Origin: Enterobacteriaceae bacterium
GTDB lineage: Bacteria > Pseudomonadota > Gammaproteobacteria > Enterobacterales > Enterobacteriaceae
Direction of reading: 5' to 3'
DNA length: 41,543 nucleotides
Assembly (NCBI GenBank): GCA_031261005.1
Contig: JAISKF010000005.1
Location: 1 to 41,543, forward strand
Below are positions 22,571-33,673 of the stretch, piece after piece (the stretch's first letter is position 1; each line of letters starts with the position of its first letter). The translations under genes and the position numbers were made by a program. Under the pieces are notes generated by a model that saw only the letters and a program-made list of their open reading frames with translations, made no database searches and was not told the origin of the DNA.

Positions 22571-24112
22571 TTACCAAGACTGGGTTGCCTTGAAGTTATC
22601 GAGGATAGCTTTTAAACCTGCCTCGATCTCATCATTGTAACTACCAGTTTGGTTGATTTTCTGTAAAAGCTCCGCGTGGTCACGCTCTGCATAGGCTAAT
22701 AATGCCTCTTCAAAGCTACCGATTTTTTCTAATGTCACATCGTCCAGATAGCCGCGTTCAGCCGAATAAAGCACTAGAGACTGGTTAGCAACTGACATTG
22801 GAGCGTACTGTTTCTGTTTCAGTAATTCGGTAACTTTCTGACCATGACTTAGCTGTTTACGCGTTGCATCGTCCAAATCAGAAGCGAACTGAGAGAATGC
22901 TGCCAGTTCACGATACTGTGCCAGTGCGGTACGAATACCACCGGACAGTTTCTTCATGATTTTAGTTTGCGCTGCACCACCAACACGGGATACGGAAATC
23001 CCTGGGTTAACCGCCGGACGGATACCTGCGTTAAACAGGTTTGATTCTAAGAAAATCTGACCGTCTGTGATGGAGATTACGTTCGTTGGTACGAACGCAG
23101 AAACGTCACCCGCCTGAGTTTCGATGATCGGTAATGCGGTTAAAGAACCGGTTTGACCTTTCACTTCGCCTTTGGTAAAGGCTTCAACGTATTCGGCATT
23201 AACACGCGCTGCACGTTCTAATAAACGAGAGTGGAGATAGAATACGTCGCCAGGGAACGCTTCACGTCCAGGTGGACGGCGTAACAGCAGGGAAATCTGA
23301 CGATATGCGACAGCTTGTTTAGACAAGTCATCATAAATAATCAGCGCATCTTCACCGCGATCACGGAAATATTCACCCATTGCACAACCAGCATAAGGTG
23401 CCAGATATTGCAGTGCCGCTGATTCAGACGCAGATGCCACCACAACAATGGTGTTAGCTAAAGCATTATGTTCTTCCAACTTACGCACAACATTGGCGAT
23501 AGTTGAGGCTTTCTGACCGATAGCCACATAAATACATTTAATGCCGGAATCACGTTGGTTGATAATCGCATCGATTGCCATCGCAGTTTTACCTGTCTGG
23601 CGGTCACCGATAATCAACTCACGCTGACCACGACCGATTGGGATCATGGAGTCAACAGACTTATAACCAGTCTGTACTGGCTGGTCTACGGATTGACGTT
23701 CGATAACGCCCGGAGCGATAGCTTCAACGGCAGAGAATCCATCGTGTTCAACAGGACCTTTACCATCGATTGGTGCGCCCAGTGTATTGACGATACGACC
23801 AAGCAGACCGCGACCTACCGGAACCTCCAGAATACGACCTGTACATTTCACTTTCATGCCTTCGGCAAGATCAGTGTACGGACCCATAACTACCGCACCA
23901 ACGGAGTCACGTTCGAGGTTAAGTGCAATCGCATAACGGTTACCCGGCAGAGCGATCATCTCACCCTGCATAACATCGGCTAAACCGTGAATACGGATAA
24001 TTCCGTCACTGACGGAAACAATAGTACCTTCATTGTGAGCTTCACTCACAACGCTAAACTGAGCAATGCGTTGCTTGATCAGTTCGCTGATTTCTGTGGA
24101 ATTCAGTTGCAT
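22571..24112 (-). CDS. atpA: ATP synthase F1 subunit alpha
   Basis: A 513-residue non-catalytic nucleotide-binding subunit, equal in length to E. coli AtpA. The P-loop GDRQTGKT is at about 169-176. The signature near the C-terminal third, [17 protein letters not shown], is present with the arginine finger in SVSRVGG. The N-terminal helix [16 protein letters not shown] binds subunit delta. It is 12 bp after atpH and 46 bp before atpG. Confidence 0.98.
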   Translation of the reverse strand: MQLNSTEISELIKQRIAQFSVVSEAHNEGTIVSVSDGIIRIHGLADVMQGEMIALPGNRYAIALNLERDSVGAVVMGPYTDLAEGMKVKCTGRILEVPVGRGLLGRIVNTLGAPIDGKGPVEHDGFSAVEAIAPGVIERQSVDQPVQTGYKSVDSMIPIGRGQRELIIGDRQTGKTAMAIDAIINQRDSGIKCIYVAIGQKASTIANVVRKLEEHNALANTIVVVASASESAALQYLAPYAGCAMGEYFRDRGEDALIIYDDLSKQAVAYRQISLLLRRPPGREAFPGDVFYLHSRLLERAARVNAEYVEAFTKGEVKGQTGSLTALPIIETQAGDVSAFVPTNVISITDGQIFLESNLFNAGIRPAVNPGISVSRVGGAAQTKIMKKLSGGIRTALAQYRELAAFSQFASDLDDATRKQLSHGQKVTELLKQKQYAPMSVANQSLVLYSAERGYLDDVTLEKIGSFEEALLAYAERDHAELLQKINQTGSYNDEIEAGLKAILDNFKATQSW

Positions 24113-24124
24113 GCTCCAGTCCCC

Positions 24125-24658
24125 TTAAGACTGCAAGACGTCTGTTAAGCGATCAAGACGGCCGCGAATACTGCCATCAATCACCATATCACCCGCACGG
24201 ATAATAAAACCTGCCATAACAGACTTATCAATATTGCAATTTAGCTTAACTTTGCGTGACAAACGTTTTTCCATCGCATTGGTAATTTTTACCAACTGTG
24301 CGTCATTCAATGGAGCGGCAGCAGTGACATCAACATCAATGGTTGATTCCTGCTCTGAACGCAATTGAATAAACTGTTCTAACACGTCAGGAAGTACGAT
24401 TAAACGTCCATTTTCGGCCATTACCTTAATCAGGTTTTGACCATTTTCGTTGAGCTGATCACCACAAATAGCATTGAAAATATTCGCTAAATGTTCTGGT
24501 GCCATTGCGCCGGATAGTAAATCAGCGACTTGCTCATCACGACTGACTTGTGCAGCGAATGCAAGCATCTGCTGCCAGTTGTCCAAATCGTGCTGCTCAA
24601 CGGCAAAGTCAAAAGCTGCTTTGGCGTAGGGGCGAGCTACAGTAATAAATTCAGACAT
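24125..24658 (-). CDS. atpH: ATP synthase F1 subunit delta
   Basis: A 177-residue stator subunit linking the top of F1 to the b dimer. The N-terminal helical domain [19 protein letters not shown] and the C-terminal [25 protein letters not shown] are the two family signatures. Length equals E. coli. It overlaps no neighbour and lies 14 bp after atpF. Confidence 0.98.
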   Translation of the reverse strand: MSEFITVARPYAKAAFDFAVEQHDLDNWQQMLAFAAQVSRDEQVADLLSGAMAPEHLANIFNAICGDQLNENGQNLIKVMAENGRLIVLPDVLEQFIQLRSEQESTIDVDVTAAAPLNDAQLVKITNAMEKRLSRKVKLNCNIDKSVMAGFIIRAGDMVIDGSIRGRLDRLTDVLQS

Positions 24659-24672
24659 CTGCCCCTCCCTCC

Positions 24673-25143
24673 TTACAGTTCAGCGACCAGTTTATCAACG
24701 ATGTCGCTATTAGCAGCTTCATCTACGGAACGTTCAATAATTTTCTCAGCACCAGCAATCGCCAGCATAGCAACCTGTTTACGCAGCTCTTCACGCGCTC
24801 GTTTGCGTTCTGCATCAATTTCCGCTTGAGCTTGAGCAAGAATTTTACTGCGTTCTTGTTCCGCTTCCGCTTTCGCTTCATCGACGATTTGAGCTTTACG
24901 CTTATTCGCCTGCTCAATAATTACCTGAGCATCAGCTTTCGCTTGAGCTAACTGGTCGGTCACATTGGCTTGCGCTAAATCCAAATCTTTCTTAGCTCGT
25001 TCTGCAGAAGCTAAACCGTCAGCAATCTCTTTTTGACGTTTCTCGATGGCGGAAATAATCGGCGGCCATACGTACTTCATACAGAACCAGACAAACAGGA
25101 CAAACGCTATCGCCTGGCCGAGGATTGTTGCATTAATATTCAC
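24673..25143 (-). CDS. atpF: ATP synthase Fo subunit b
   Basis: A 156-residue stator subunit that dimerises. One N-terminal transmembrane helix (about 5-25, [22 protein letters not shown]) is followed by a long, charged, Ala- and Glu-rich coiled coil (about 30-150). Length equals E. coli AtpF. Confidence 0.98.
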   Translation of the reverse strand: MNINATILGQAIAFVLFVWFCMKYVWPPIISAIEKRQKEIADGLASAERAKKDLDLAQANVTDQLAQAKADAQVIIEQANKRKAQIVDEAKAEAEQERSKILAQAQAEIDAERKRAREELRKQVAMLAIAGAEKIIERSVDEAANSDIVDKLVAEL

Positions 25144-25196
25144 AGCACAATGCCTCTTGTTAATTTAACAATTTGGTAGAGTTTCAATGTGTCACG

Positions 25197-25454
<258 letters not shown>

Positions 25455-25483
25455 TCAGTTAAAACTTAGCAGGGTTGTGAATA

Positions 25484-26314
<831 letters not shown>

Positions 26315-26317
26315 TTA

Positions 26318-26695
26318 TCAATTGGTAGTTACAATAGCTGACATTAGCATTGGTACAACTAATACAGCTAAATAAGTCACACAAAGAGGCAAAAACTTTG
26401 CCTTAAATACAGCCAACGCGATGGCGAGCAAGGCGATGGTCATCACAATTTTTACTATCTCGCTAATAAAAAACGACCAAGACAGTCGCCCGTCAGATTG
26501 ATTTCTATACCGATATAGCCAGGTTAATAACAAAAACAAAGCATTCGGTAAACAAGCAGACAAACCACCTATAAAAGCAGAAATAACCCATTTCTGACTG
26601 TTAAGCGCAAAAACCGCACTGAGTAAAACTAAGACGATAAATTGAACCAATAGAAGTCTGCGAACTGCTACCGGATTATAAAGCGCAACAGACAT
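26318..26695 (-). CDS. atpI: ATP synthase accessory protein AtpI
   Basis: A 125-residue inner-membrane protein with four predicted hydrophobic helices, the first gene of the atp operon. AtpI helps assemble the c-ring in some bacteria and is often dispensable. Length and hydrophobic pattern match E. coli AtpI (126), with NALFLLLTWLYRYR conserved. It is separated from the gid operon by about 600 bp, where the atp promoter must lie. Confidence 0.94.
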   Translation of the reverse strand: MSVALYNPVAVRRLLLVQFIVLVLLSAVFALNSQKWVISAFIGGLSACLPNALFLLLTWLYRYRNQSDGRLSWSFFISEIVKIVMTIALLAIALAVFKAKFLPLCVTYLAVLVVPMLMSAIVTTN

Positions 26696-26851
26696 AGTTG
26701 TTATCTCTATGGGTGTAAGCCTTCACTCTACCTGATTGAACTAAGCAGAAACCGAATAAAATGTATAAAACTGTTTTTATCGAGCTGAGTCAAGCCATAA
26801 AAGGCGAGAGAATTATACGAATAAACGCAGCTAAATCCACATTCAAGTAAC

Positions 26852-26893
26852 AAAAAAGTGAACAAATGATTAACGATACAAATGTTCACTTTT
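26852..26893 (-). terminator. Terminator-like hairpin upstream of atp promoter
   Basis: Inverted repeat AAAAGTGAACA / TGTTCACTTTT (26854-26864 and 26883-26893) with an 18-nt loop. On the minus strand the stem is followed by two more T, giving TTTTTT. It lies before the candidate TATAAT at 26812, so it is more likely a back-up terminator for the gid operon than an atp leader attenuator. Confidence 0.5.
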
Positions 26894-27079
26894 GCCGTCT
26901 TCAATGAAAGCGCTGCCTATTATTACTGATTAAGTTAATAATGTTCTTATAAATTATTTTTTTGTGAGAGTAATCACATAAAAAAATATGGTTACTCATA
27001 TGAACTAACTATCACATATCTCACTAATTATTATTGAATTTATATAAAATCAATCACCTGAAAGGATTCAATAAAAAGC

Positions 27080-27111
27080 AAAGGTCATAAATTCATCTTT
27101 ATGACCTTTTT
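27080..27111. terminator. Terminator after rsmG
   Basis: A 12-bp stem AAAGGTCATAAA / TTTATGACCTTT (27080-27091 and 27098-27109) with a 6-nt loop. On the minus strand TTTGCTTTTT follows, and on the plus strand the T-run ends in TTTTTG, so it can act in both directions. It lies about 180 bp past the rsmG stop. Confidence 0.75.
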
Positions 27112-27291
27112 GTCTAATCGGATAAATGACAGAGAAAACCACAAAACAAACGTTGTTATACCAAAGTTAACGTAACGTTCATTTATACAACATATTGATG
27201 AATCACGCTCAGGATATGTTAAAAAGTTATATCGCTTTCTTTAGATAAATTATTCGCTAAATTAACGCACAATTACACAAAGAATAATATC

Positions 27292-27906
27292 TTAAGTGAT
27301 AATCACCAAATGACGTTCACCCTCTAACGCAGGCACATCAAGGCGAATAACATCCTGAATACGAAAACCCTCAGGGATCTGTTCCAGCTCTTCGCGTGAA
27401 ACGATACCTTTCAGCGCATAAAATTTACCGCTCTTCTGCGCGGGTAAGTGATGACACCACGTCAGCATATCTTGCAGAGAAGCAAAAGCGCGGCTAATCA
27501 CACCATCAAAACCATCTGGAATAGAAAACGCCTCCACACGGCTCTGAACAGGCGTAACGTTAGTGATATTCAAATCATGTAATACCTGACGAATGAAGCG
27601 AATCCGCTTGCCTAAGCTATCCAGCAACGTAAATTGAGCCTCTGGACGCACAATCGCCAATGGAATACCCGGCAAACCCGGTCCCGTTCCAACATCAATA
27701 AAACGTTCACCTTGCATATAAGGATTCACAACGATACTGTCCATAATATGGCGGATCAGCATTTGCTGCGGATCACGTACCGACGTGAGATTGTAGGCTT
27801 TATTCCACTTATGCAATAAAGCCACATAGCCGAGAAGTTGTTGTTTTTGGTGATCGGTAAGTTCTATACCTGCCGATTTAAGCAGCCGCTCAAATTGATT
27901 TTGCAA
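27292..27906 (-). CDS. rsmG: 16S rRNA G527 N7-methyltransferase RsmG, TTG start
   Basis: A 204-residue SAM-dependent methyltransferase that modifies G527 of 16S rRNA; loss gives low-level streptomycin resistance. The SAM motif [16 protein letters not shown] is at about 66-81. I start at TTG (27904-27906): AAAGGAG lies 8 bp upstream, and the residue aligns exactly with Met1 of E. coli RsmG. A GTG seven codons earlier would overlap the end of mnmG and precede the ribosome-binding site. With the TTG start the gap to mnmG is 13 bp. The gid operon order mnmG-rsmG is standard. Confidence 0.95.
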   Translation of the reverse strand: MQNQFERLLKSAGIELTDHQKQQLLGYVALLHKWNKAYNLTSVRDPQQMLIRHIMDSIVVNPYMQGERFIDVGTGPGLPGIPLAIVRPEAQFTLLDSLGKRIRFIRQVLHDLNITNVTPVQSRVEAFSIPDGFDGVISRAFASLQDMLTWCHHLPAQKSGKFYALKGIVSREELEQIPEGFRIQDVIRLDVPALEGERHLVIIT

Positions 27907-27919
27907 AACATCAGCTCCT

Positions 27920-29809
27920 TTAAGCACTGCGGTGCAACATACCTTGCTTTTTCAGCCAGATAAGCAAAATAGAAATCGCCGCTGGTGTGATACCTGAAAT
28001 ACGCGAAGCCTGACCGATAGAACTTGGTTTGTGATCGTTAAGTTTCAGCCGCACTTCATTAGATAAACCAGGAACCTGACGATAATCCAGATCAACCGGC
28101 AATACAGCGCTTTCATTACGCAGATGTTTATCAATTTCACCTTGCTGACGAGAAATATAACCTTCGTACTTAACCTGAATTTCGACTTGTTCAGCCGCGA
28201 GCGGATCGTCAACGCCCGGTGCAAACAGGGATAACTTAGATAACGCGGCATAATCCACTTCAGGGCGTTTCAGCAACTCTTCACCCGTAGCTTCTTTGGA
28301 TAACGGAGACTTGAGCAGGGCGTTAATTTCTTCCACTTGCGGCAAGTTAGGGTGAACCAGAATTTCACGTAAACGCTGACGTTCCAGCTCAATACTTTCT
28401 TGCTTGCGGCTAAAATGCTCCCAACGTTTATCATCAACCAAACCGAGTTCCCGACCAATTTCGGTTAAACGTAAATCGGCATTATCTTCACGCAGCATTA
28501 AGCGATATTCAGCACGGGAAGTGAACATGCGATACGGTTCTTTCGTGCCTAATGTACAGAGATCATCAACCAGAACACCGATATAAGCTTGATCACGGCG
28601 CGGAGACCAACCCTCTTTTTCTGCGGAGAAACGTCCGGCATTTAAACCTGCTAATAAACCTTGAGCAGCCGCTTCTTCATATCCGGTCGTTCCGTTGATC
28701 TGACCGGCAAAGAACAACCCGCTGATAAATTTACTTTCCAGCGTTGGTTTAAGATCGCGCGGATCAAAAAAATCGTATTCGATGGCATAACCTGGACGCA
28801 TGATACGCGCATTTTCCATACCCGTCATTGAGCGCACGATCTGCATCTGCACATCAAACGGTAAGCTGGTTGAGATCCCGTTTGGATAAACTTCGTTGGT
28901 GGTTAAACCTTCCAGCTCAAGGAAGATCTGATGGGAATTACGATCGGCAAAACGCATCACTTTATCTTCGATAGAAGGGCAATAACGCGGACCGATCCCT
29001 TCAATGATCCCGGCATACATCGGGCTGCGATCAATATTATTACGGATCACTTCATGGGTTTTTTCATTGGTATAAGTGATGTAACAAGGCAACTGAGCAG
29101 GATGTTGAGCTGCATTTCCCATAAACGAGAAAACCGGCAGTGGTGTATCGCTATGCTGTTGCTGCAAAATATCAAAATTGATAGTACGGGCATCAATTCT
29201 TGGCGGTGTACCGGTTTTTAAGCGGCTGACACGTAACGGTAATTCACGTAAACGTTTTGATAAGCCAATCGATGGCGGATCACCCGCTCTGCCACCGCTG
29301 TAATTTTCCAGACCAATATGAATTTTACCGTCCAGAAAAGTTCCGACTGTCAGCACCACAGATTTAGCTCTGAACTTCAAACCCATCTTAGTGACAACGC
29401 CAGTGACTTTATCGTTTTCCACGATCAGATCTTCAGCGGGTTGTTGGAAGATCATTAAGTTAGGTTGATTTTCCAGCGCGGATCTTACTGCTTGTTTATA
29501 TAAAGCACGGTCCGCCTGAGCACGAGTTGCTCTGACAGCAGGACCTTTACTGATATTAAGAATTCTAAACTGAGTACCTGCTTTATCAATGGCTTGAGCC
29601 ATTAACCCGCCCATGGCGTCCACTTCTTTAACTAAATGCCCTTTACCGATACCGCCGATCGCTGGATTACAGGACATTTGCCCTAAAGTATCAACATTAT
29701 GGGTTAGTAAAAGTGTTTGTTGCCCCATACGGGCTGATGCCATAGCGGCTTCAGTTCCGGCATGACCACCACCGATAACGATGACGTCAAAGGGATCGGG
29801 ATAAAACAT
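27920..29809 (-). CDS. mnmG: tRNA wobble-uridine carboxymethylaminomethyl enzyme MnmG (GidA)
   Basis: A 629-residue FAD protein that works with MnmE to make the cmnm5U or nm5U modification at U34 of several tRNAs. The dinucleotide-binding motif [12 protein letters not shown] is at about 11-22. The GidA signatures [17 protein letters not shown] and [17 protein letters not shown] are intact. E. coli MnmG also has 629 residues. It flanks oriC and is transcribed away from it, in the direction of fork movement. Confidence 0.98.
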   Translation of the reverse strand: MFYPDPFDVIVIGGGHAGTEAAMASARMGQQTLLLTHNVDTLGQMSCNPAIGGIGKGHLVKEVDAMGGLMAQAIDKAGTQFRILNISKGPAVRATRAQADRALYKQAVRSALENQPNLMIFQQPAEDLIVENDKVTGVVTKMGLKFRAKSVVLTVGTFLDGKIHIGLENYSGGRAGDPPSIGLSKRLRELPLRVSRLKTGTPPRIDARTINFDILQQQHSDTPLPVFSFMGNAAQHPAQLPCYITYTNEKTHEVIRNNIDRSPMYAGIIEGIGPRYCPSIEDKVMRFADRNSHQIFLELEGLTTNEVYPNGISTSLPFDVQMQIVRSMTGMENARIMRPGYAIEYDFFDPRDLKPTLESKFISGLFFAGQINGTTGYEEAAAQGLLAGLNAGRFSAEKEGWSPRRDQAYIGVLVDDLCTLGTKEPYRMFTSRAEYRLMLREDNADLRLTEIGRELGLVDDKRWEHFSRKQESIELERQRLREILVHPNLPQVEEINALLKSPLSKEATGEELLKRPEVDYAALSKLSLFAPGVDDPLAAEQVEIQVKYEGYISRQQGEIDKHLRNESAVLPVDLDYRQVPGLSNEVRLKLNDHKPSSIGQASRISGITPAAISILLIWLKKQGMLHRSA

Positions 29810-29921
29810 GGTATTACACCTCTGGATATGCGAATGATCGATATAAATGATCTTGAGCCAGCGATTCTACTTAACTTTTGCGTTTAGTCCAGCGGGCTTG
29901 GATCTTGGTTAATAAAAGAAA

Positions 29922-30165
29922 GATCTTTTTATTTAGAGATCTTTTTATTGGATCTATTATTAGGATCTCATGATCTTGTGGATAAGGCATAATTTGCGTT
30001 AAGGATCATATTATTGATTAGATCCTTTTGCTGTGAATGATCAGTGATCTTCCGCCTTATAAGCTGGGTGTAGTTTATCTGGTTATCCACATAGCAATTC
30101 ATGATATTAAGTTATTAATTGGATAACTACAGGTTAAACCCTGCTTTAAACCTGATTTATACACA
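29922..30165. other. oriC: Chromosomal replication origin oriC
   Basis: Between mnmG and mioC, exactly as in E. coli. Three AT-rich 13-mers stand in line: GATCTTTTTATTT (29922-29934), GATCTTTTTATTG (29938-29950) and GATCTATTATTAG (29951-29963). DnaA boxes: R1 TGTGGATAA (29977-29985), TTATCCACA (30083-30091), ATTGGATAA (30118-30126, the R3 position) and TTATACACA (30157-30165). Nine GATC sites lie inside this span and three more within 100 bp to the left. The conserved CTGTGAATGATC block (from 30031) stands 45 bp after R1, the same as my count for E. coli. The total length of 244 bp is also that of the E. coli minimal origin. Confidence 0.96.
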
Positions 30166-30181
30166 ACTAACTGCGCGTTAT

Positions 30182-30634
30182 TTAATCTTTATTGAGTAAA
30201 ATAATCCACTCTTCCAGCCAAATCTCGGCGGGATCTTCTGGAATTTCATGTTCAGTGATGTCGATTTCTAATCGATCGCCGATCCTTTTCGCGCCGTGAT
30301 CCTGCAAAATTCGATCCGCCGTTTTTATCGCACCGCAAAAAGTATCGTATTCTTTACTGCCTAAACCGATCGCTCCGAATTGGATCTTACTGAGATCAGC
30401 ATTCTGCTGTTCTATTTGCTCAAACAGCGGTTGCAGATTGTCAGGGATCTCACCGGCACCATGCGTCGATGTGACAATAAGCCAGATACCTTCTTGTGTT
30501 AATTCATCTAACTCAGCACCGTGCAGCATTTTTGTTGAAAAACCTGCTTGTACCAATTTTTCTTCAAGATGTTCGGCGACATATTCAGCACTGCCTAAAG
30601 TGCTGCCGCTGATGAGTGTTATATCTGGCATCAT
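30182..30634 (-). CDS. mioC: Flavodoxin-like protein MioC
   Basis: A 150-residue flavodoxin-fold FMN protein; the E. coli protein supports biotin synthase in vitro. The FMN phosphate loop SGSTLGSAEYVAE is at about 9-21. STHGAGEIPDNL and LGSKEYDTFCGAI are the two other FMN-binding loops. Two ATGs stand side by side; the first is 7 bp after AAAGG, and the second aligns with the E. coli start. It is transcribed towards oriC with no visible terminator before it, as in E. coli, where mioC transcription crosses the origin. Confidence 0.95.
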   Translation of the reverse strand: MMPDITLISGSTLGSAEYVAEHLEEKLVQAGFSTKMLHGAELDELTQEGIWLIVTSTHGAGEIPDNLQPLFEQIEQQNADLSKIQFGAIGLGSKEYDTFCGAIKTADRILQDHGAKRIGDRLEIDITEHEIPEDPAEIWLEEWIILLNKD

Positions 30635-30723
30635 TGTTATACCTTTATACTTCAGATTATTTCTTTCATGTTTACTGTAAGAGCAGCGGTGAATTGTACG
30701 CTGTGAAACAACAGGGATCTACC

Positions 30724-30732
30724 TGTGGATAA
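30724..30732 (+). promoter_or_regulatory. DnaA box in the mioC promoter region
   Basis: A perfect TGTGGATAA (TTATCCACA on the other strand) in the 130-bp gap upstream of mioC. E. coli also has a DnaA box in the mioC promoter, where DnaA represses transcription that enters oriC. Confidence 0.75.
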
Positions 30733-30764
30733 TGTGGGTATAGTAAATTTAAAGTAAAGATCGT

Positions 30765-31226
30765 TTAAGGCTGGATCGTCCGCATAATCGGGTTTTGCAA
30801 GGAGATCAGTGTTTCTGTGGATTGAATTTCATCAATAGTCTGGATCTTGTTAATAAGTACTTCTTGTAAACCATCAATGGATCGCGTCATCACTTTAATA
30901 AAGATATTGTAATGCCCTGTGGTGTAATAGGCTTCAACCACTTCTTCCAGATTTTCCAGCTTAGTTAATGCAGAGGGATAATCTTTGGCACTTTTCAGAA
31001 TAATGCCGATAAAGCAGCAAACATCATAACCGAGCTGCTTTGGGCTGATCTCAACTTGCGTACCAATAATAATTCCGGATTGTTTCATTTTTTCCACCCG
31101 AACATGGATCGTGCCGGGGCTGACATTAAAATTTTTCGCTAATTCGGCATACGGAACGCGCGCATTTTTCATTAATTGGTTAAGTATGTCGCGATCCAAA
31201 TTGTCGATCTGGTAATTTTCTGCCAT
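30765..31226 (-). CDS. asnC: Lrp/AsnC-family regulator AsnC
   Basis: A 153-residue regulator that activates asnA and is inhibited by asparagine. The N-terminal helix-turn-helix (about 6-55, LDRDILNQLMKNARVPYAELAKNFNVSPGTIHVRVEKM) is followed by the RAM ligand domain (about 70-148), where YYTTGHYNIFIKV is conserved. Length is close to E. coli AsnC (152). GAGGAC precedes the start by 6 bp. It is divergent from asnA, its known target. Confidence 0.97.
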   Translation of the reverse strand: MAENYQIDNLDRDILNQLMKNARVPYAELAKNFNVSPGTIHVRVEKMKQSGIIIGTQVEISPKQLGYDVCCFIGIILKSAKDYPSALTKLENLEEVVEAYYTTGHYNIFIKVMTRSIDGLQEVLINKIQTIDEIQSTETLISLQNPIMRTIQP

Positions 31227-31380
31227 TTTTAGTCCTCTTTTTTAACTGATTGTCATAAATCTAGCGGATAAAATGAATAATTAAAACCTGTATAGCTATA
31301 TTTATTGATGAATATTGAATTGTTGTTGTGTTTTGTTGCTTAATAGTCAGCAACGAAACAACAATATTGAGATAATCATA
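31227..31380. promoter_or_regulatory. asnC-asnA divergent promoter region
   Basis: A 154-bp AT-rich gap between divergent regulator and target. AsnC should bind here, but no convincing operator or hexamer pair was seen by eye. A short in-frame upstream opening from 31315 is not part of AsnA. Confidence 0.45.
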
Positions 31381-32370
31381 ATGAAACAGCCCTTTATTCA
31401 AAAACAGCAACAAATCAGTTTTGTAAAATCTTTCTTCTCTCGCCAGTTAGAACAAAAACTGGGTTTAGTAGAAGTTCAAGCACCTATTTTAAGCCGTGTT
31501 GGTGATGGTACTCAGGATAACTTATCCGGCAGCGAAAAAGCGGTTCAGGTCAAAGTCAAAGCTATTCCGGGAGCAACCTTTGAGGTCGTTCATTCCTTAG
31601 CAAAATGGAAACGTCTGACATTGGGCCGCTTTGGTTTTACTGCCGGTGAAGGCATCTATACCAACATGAAAGCATTACGCCCTGATGAAGATCGTTTAAG
31701 CCCTATCCACTCCGTTTATGTTGATCAGTGGGATTGGGAACGAGTTATGGCTGACACTGAACGTAACATCGATTATTTAAAGAAAACGGTACGCACTATT
31801 TATGCGGCAATTAAAGACACAGAAGCAGCCGTATCTAAAGAATTTGGTTTTAAACCATTCCTGCCAGCCGAAATTCAGTTTGTTCACAGCGAAGAGTTAT
31901 TAAAACGTTATCCTGATTTGGACGCAAAAGGCCGTGAACGTGCAATTGCGAAAGAACTGGGTGCGGTTTTTCTGATTGGTATTGGTGCTAAGTTATCCGA
32001 TGGTGAAGCTCATGATGTACGAGCACCAGATTACGATGACTGGACGACGGAAGGTGCGGACGGTAAAGGTCTGAATGGTGACATTCTGGTATGGAATCCT
32101 GTTCTGAACGATGCTTTTGAAATTTCTTCGATGGGTATTCGCGTTGATGCCAAAGCGCTGAAACACCAGTTAGCGATCACCGGTAACGAAGATCGTTTAG
32201 AACTGGAATGGCATCAAGCCCTGTTACGCGGTGATATGCCACAAACGATTGGCGGCGGTATTGGTCAGTCTCGTTTAGTGATGTTGTTACTGCAACAAAA
32301 ACATATTGGTCAAGTTCAGTGTGGTGTTTGGACACCTGAATTACGTCAATCTGTCGAGAGTATGTTGTAA
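31381..32370 (+). CDS. asnA: Aspartate-ammonia ligase (asparagine synthetase A)
   Basis: A 329-residue class II aminoacyl-tRNA-synthetase-like enzyme that makes asparagine from aspartate, ammonia and ATP. Visible blocks are [56 protein letters not shown] and [15 protein letters not shown] (class II motif 3). The start is the ATG of [10 protein letters not shown], which aligns with E. coli Met1; the open frame extends 22 codons upstream without homology. Length is close to E. coli (330). ravA-viaA, which follow asnA in E. coli, are absent. Confidence 0.97.
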   Translation: MKQPFIQKQQQISFVKSFFSRQLEQKLGLVEVQAPILSRVGDGTQDNLSGSEKAVQVKVKAIPGATFEVVHSLAKWKRLTLGRFGFTAGEGIYTNMKALRPDEDRLSPIHSVYVDQWDWERVMADTERNIDYLKKTVRTIYAAIKDTEAAVSKEFGFKPFLPAEIQFVHSEELLKRYPDLDAKGRERAIAKELGAVFLIGIGAKLSDGEAHDVRAPDYDDWTTEGADGKGLNGDILVWNPVLNDAFEISSMGIRVDAKALKHQLAITGNEDRLELEWHQALLRGDMPQTIGGGIGQSRLVMLLLQQKHIGQVQCGVWTPELRQSVESML

Positions 32371-32399
32371 GTTTATTTAATGTTCTAAGATGATAATCT

Positions 32400-32440
32400 A
32401 GCCGCAGCATTAATGGATTAATGCTGCGGCTATTATTTTT
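32400..32440 (+). terminator. asnA terminator
   Basis: A perfect 14-bp stem (32400-32413 with 32418-32431, arm starting AGCCGCAGC) and a 4-nt loop, followed by ATTATTTTT, about 30 bp past the asnA stop. Confidence 0.9.
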
Positions 32441-32473
32441 ATTAATAACCAATTGAAATAAAATGGTTTTACC

Positions 32474-32590
32474 GTAGGGGCGACAATCTGTCGCCCGAAT
32501 TAACAATGCGGTGGATTTACGGGCGGCAGATTGCCGTCCCTACGAATTATTATTTATTATCTTCTTATCCATATCTAAGGCTAAATAAAG
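32474..32590. repeat. REP/MITE-like repeat, copy E (best preserved core)
   Basis: The 70-bp core has terminal inverted repeats GTAGGGGCGACAATCTG (32474-32490) and CAGATTGCCGTCCCTAC (32527-32543), which match as inverted copies at 15 of 17 positions. Each end is also a hairpin by itself (GGGCGACA / TGTCGCCC on the left). The middle GAATTAACAATGCGGTGG is shared with copies A and C. The right AT-rich tail is diverged and runs to the metF stop codon. Confidence 0.82.
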
Positions 32591-32595
32591 TAACC

Positions 32596-33498
<903 letters not shown>

Positions 33499-33506
33499 TT
33501 ATAAAT

Positions 33507-33546
33507 ACACACCTAAACGTTTAGACGTCTAAACATCTAAATAAGA
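33507..33546 (-). promoter_or_regulatory. MetJ box array of metF
   Basis: Tandem 8-mers in register: AAACGTTT (33515-33522), AGACGTCT (33523-33530, perfect consensus) and AAACATCT (33531-33538), with weaker units on either side (ACACACCT and AAATAAGA). MetJ dimers with S-adenosylmethionine bind adjacent 8-mers cooperatively. Confidence 0.92.
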
Positions 33547-33589
33547 TGGCTTAACTTGCCGATTCTGTCAACAGAAAAATAAGAGTACC

Positions 33590-33640
33590 GCTTAATAAAA
33601 TAAAACCGCCTGAGATAATTAATGTACTCAGGCGGTTTTA
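33590..33640 (-). terminator. metL terminator
   Basis: A 14-bp stem TAAAACCGCCTGAG / CTCAGGCGGTTTTA (33601-33614 and 33627-33640) with a 12-nt loop, about 35 bp past the metL stop. On the minus strand it is followed by TTTTATT. Confidence 0.9.
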
Positions 33641-33673
33641 TTTACTGATAATGTTTTTTATATCTTTATGATA

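Larger units (their letters stand above)
26696..27291. other. atp operon promoter region
   Basis: A 596-bp non-coding stretch between rsmG and atpI, similar in size to the E. coli gap. On the minus strand a TATAAT (26812-26817) has only a weak -35 (TGGATT, 16-bp spacer). A TTGACT (26788-26793) pairs with TTATAC (26763-26768) only at 19 bp. Either could be the atp promoter. Two terminator-like hairpins are listed separately. The rest is AT-rich and featureless to me. Confidence 0.45.

Noticed and set aside
31315..31380. 22-codon upstream extension of asnA
   Set aside because: No homology to AsnA family N-termini; the ATG at 31381 aligns with the E. coli start. The extension is leader DNA.
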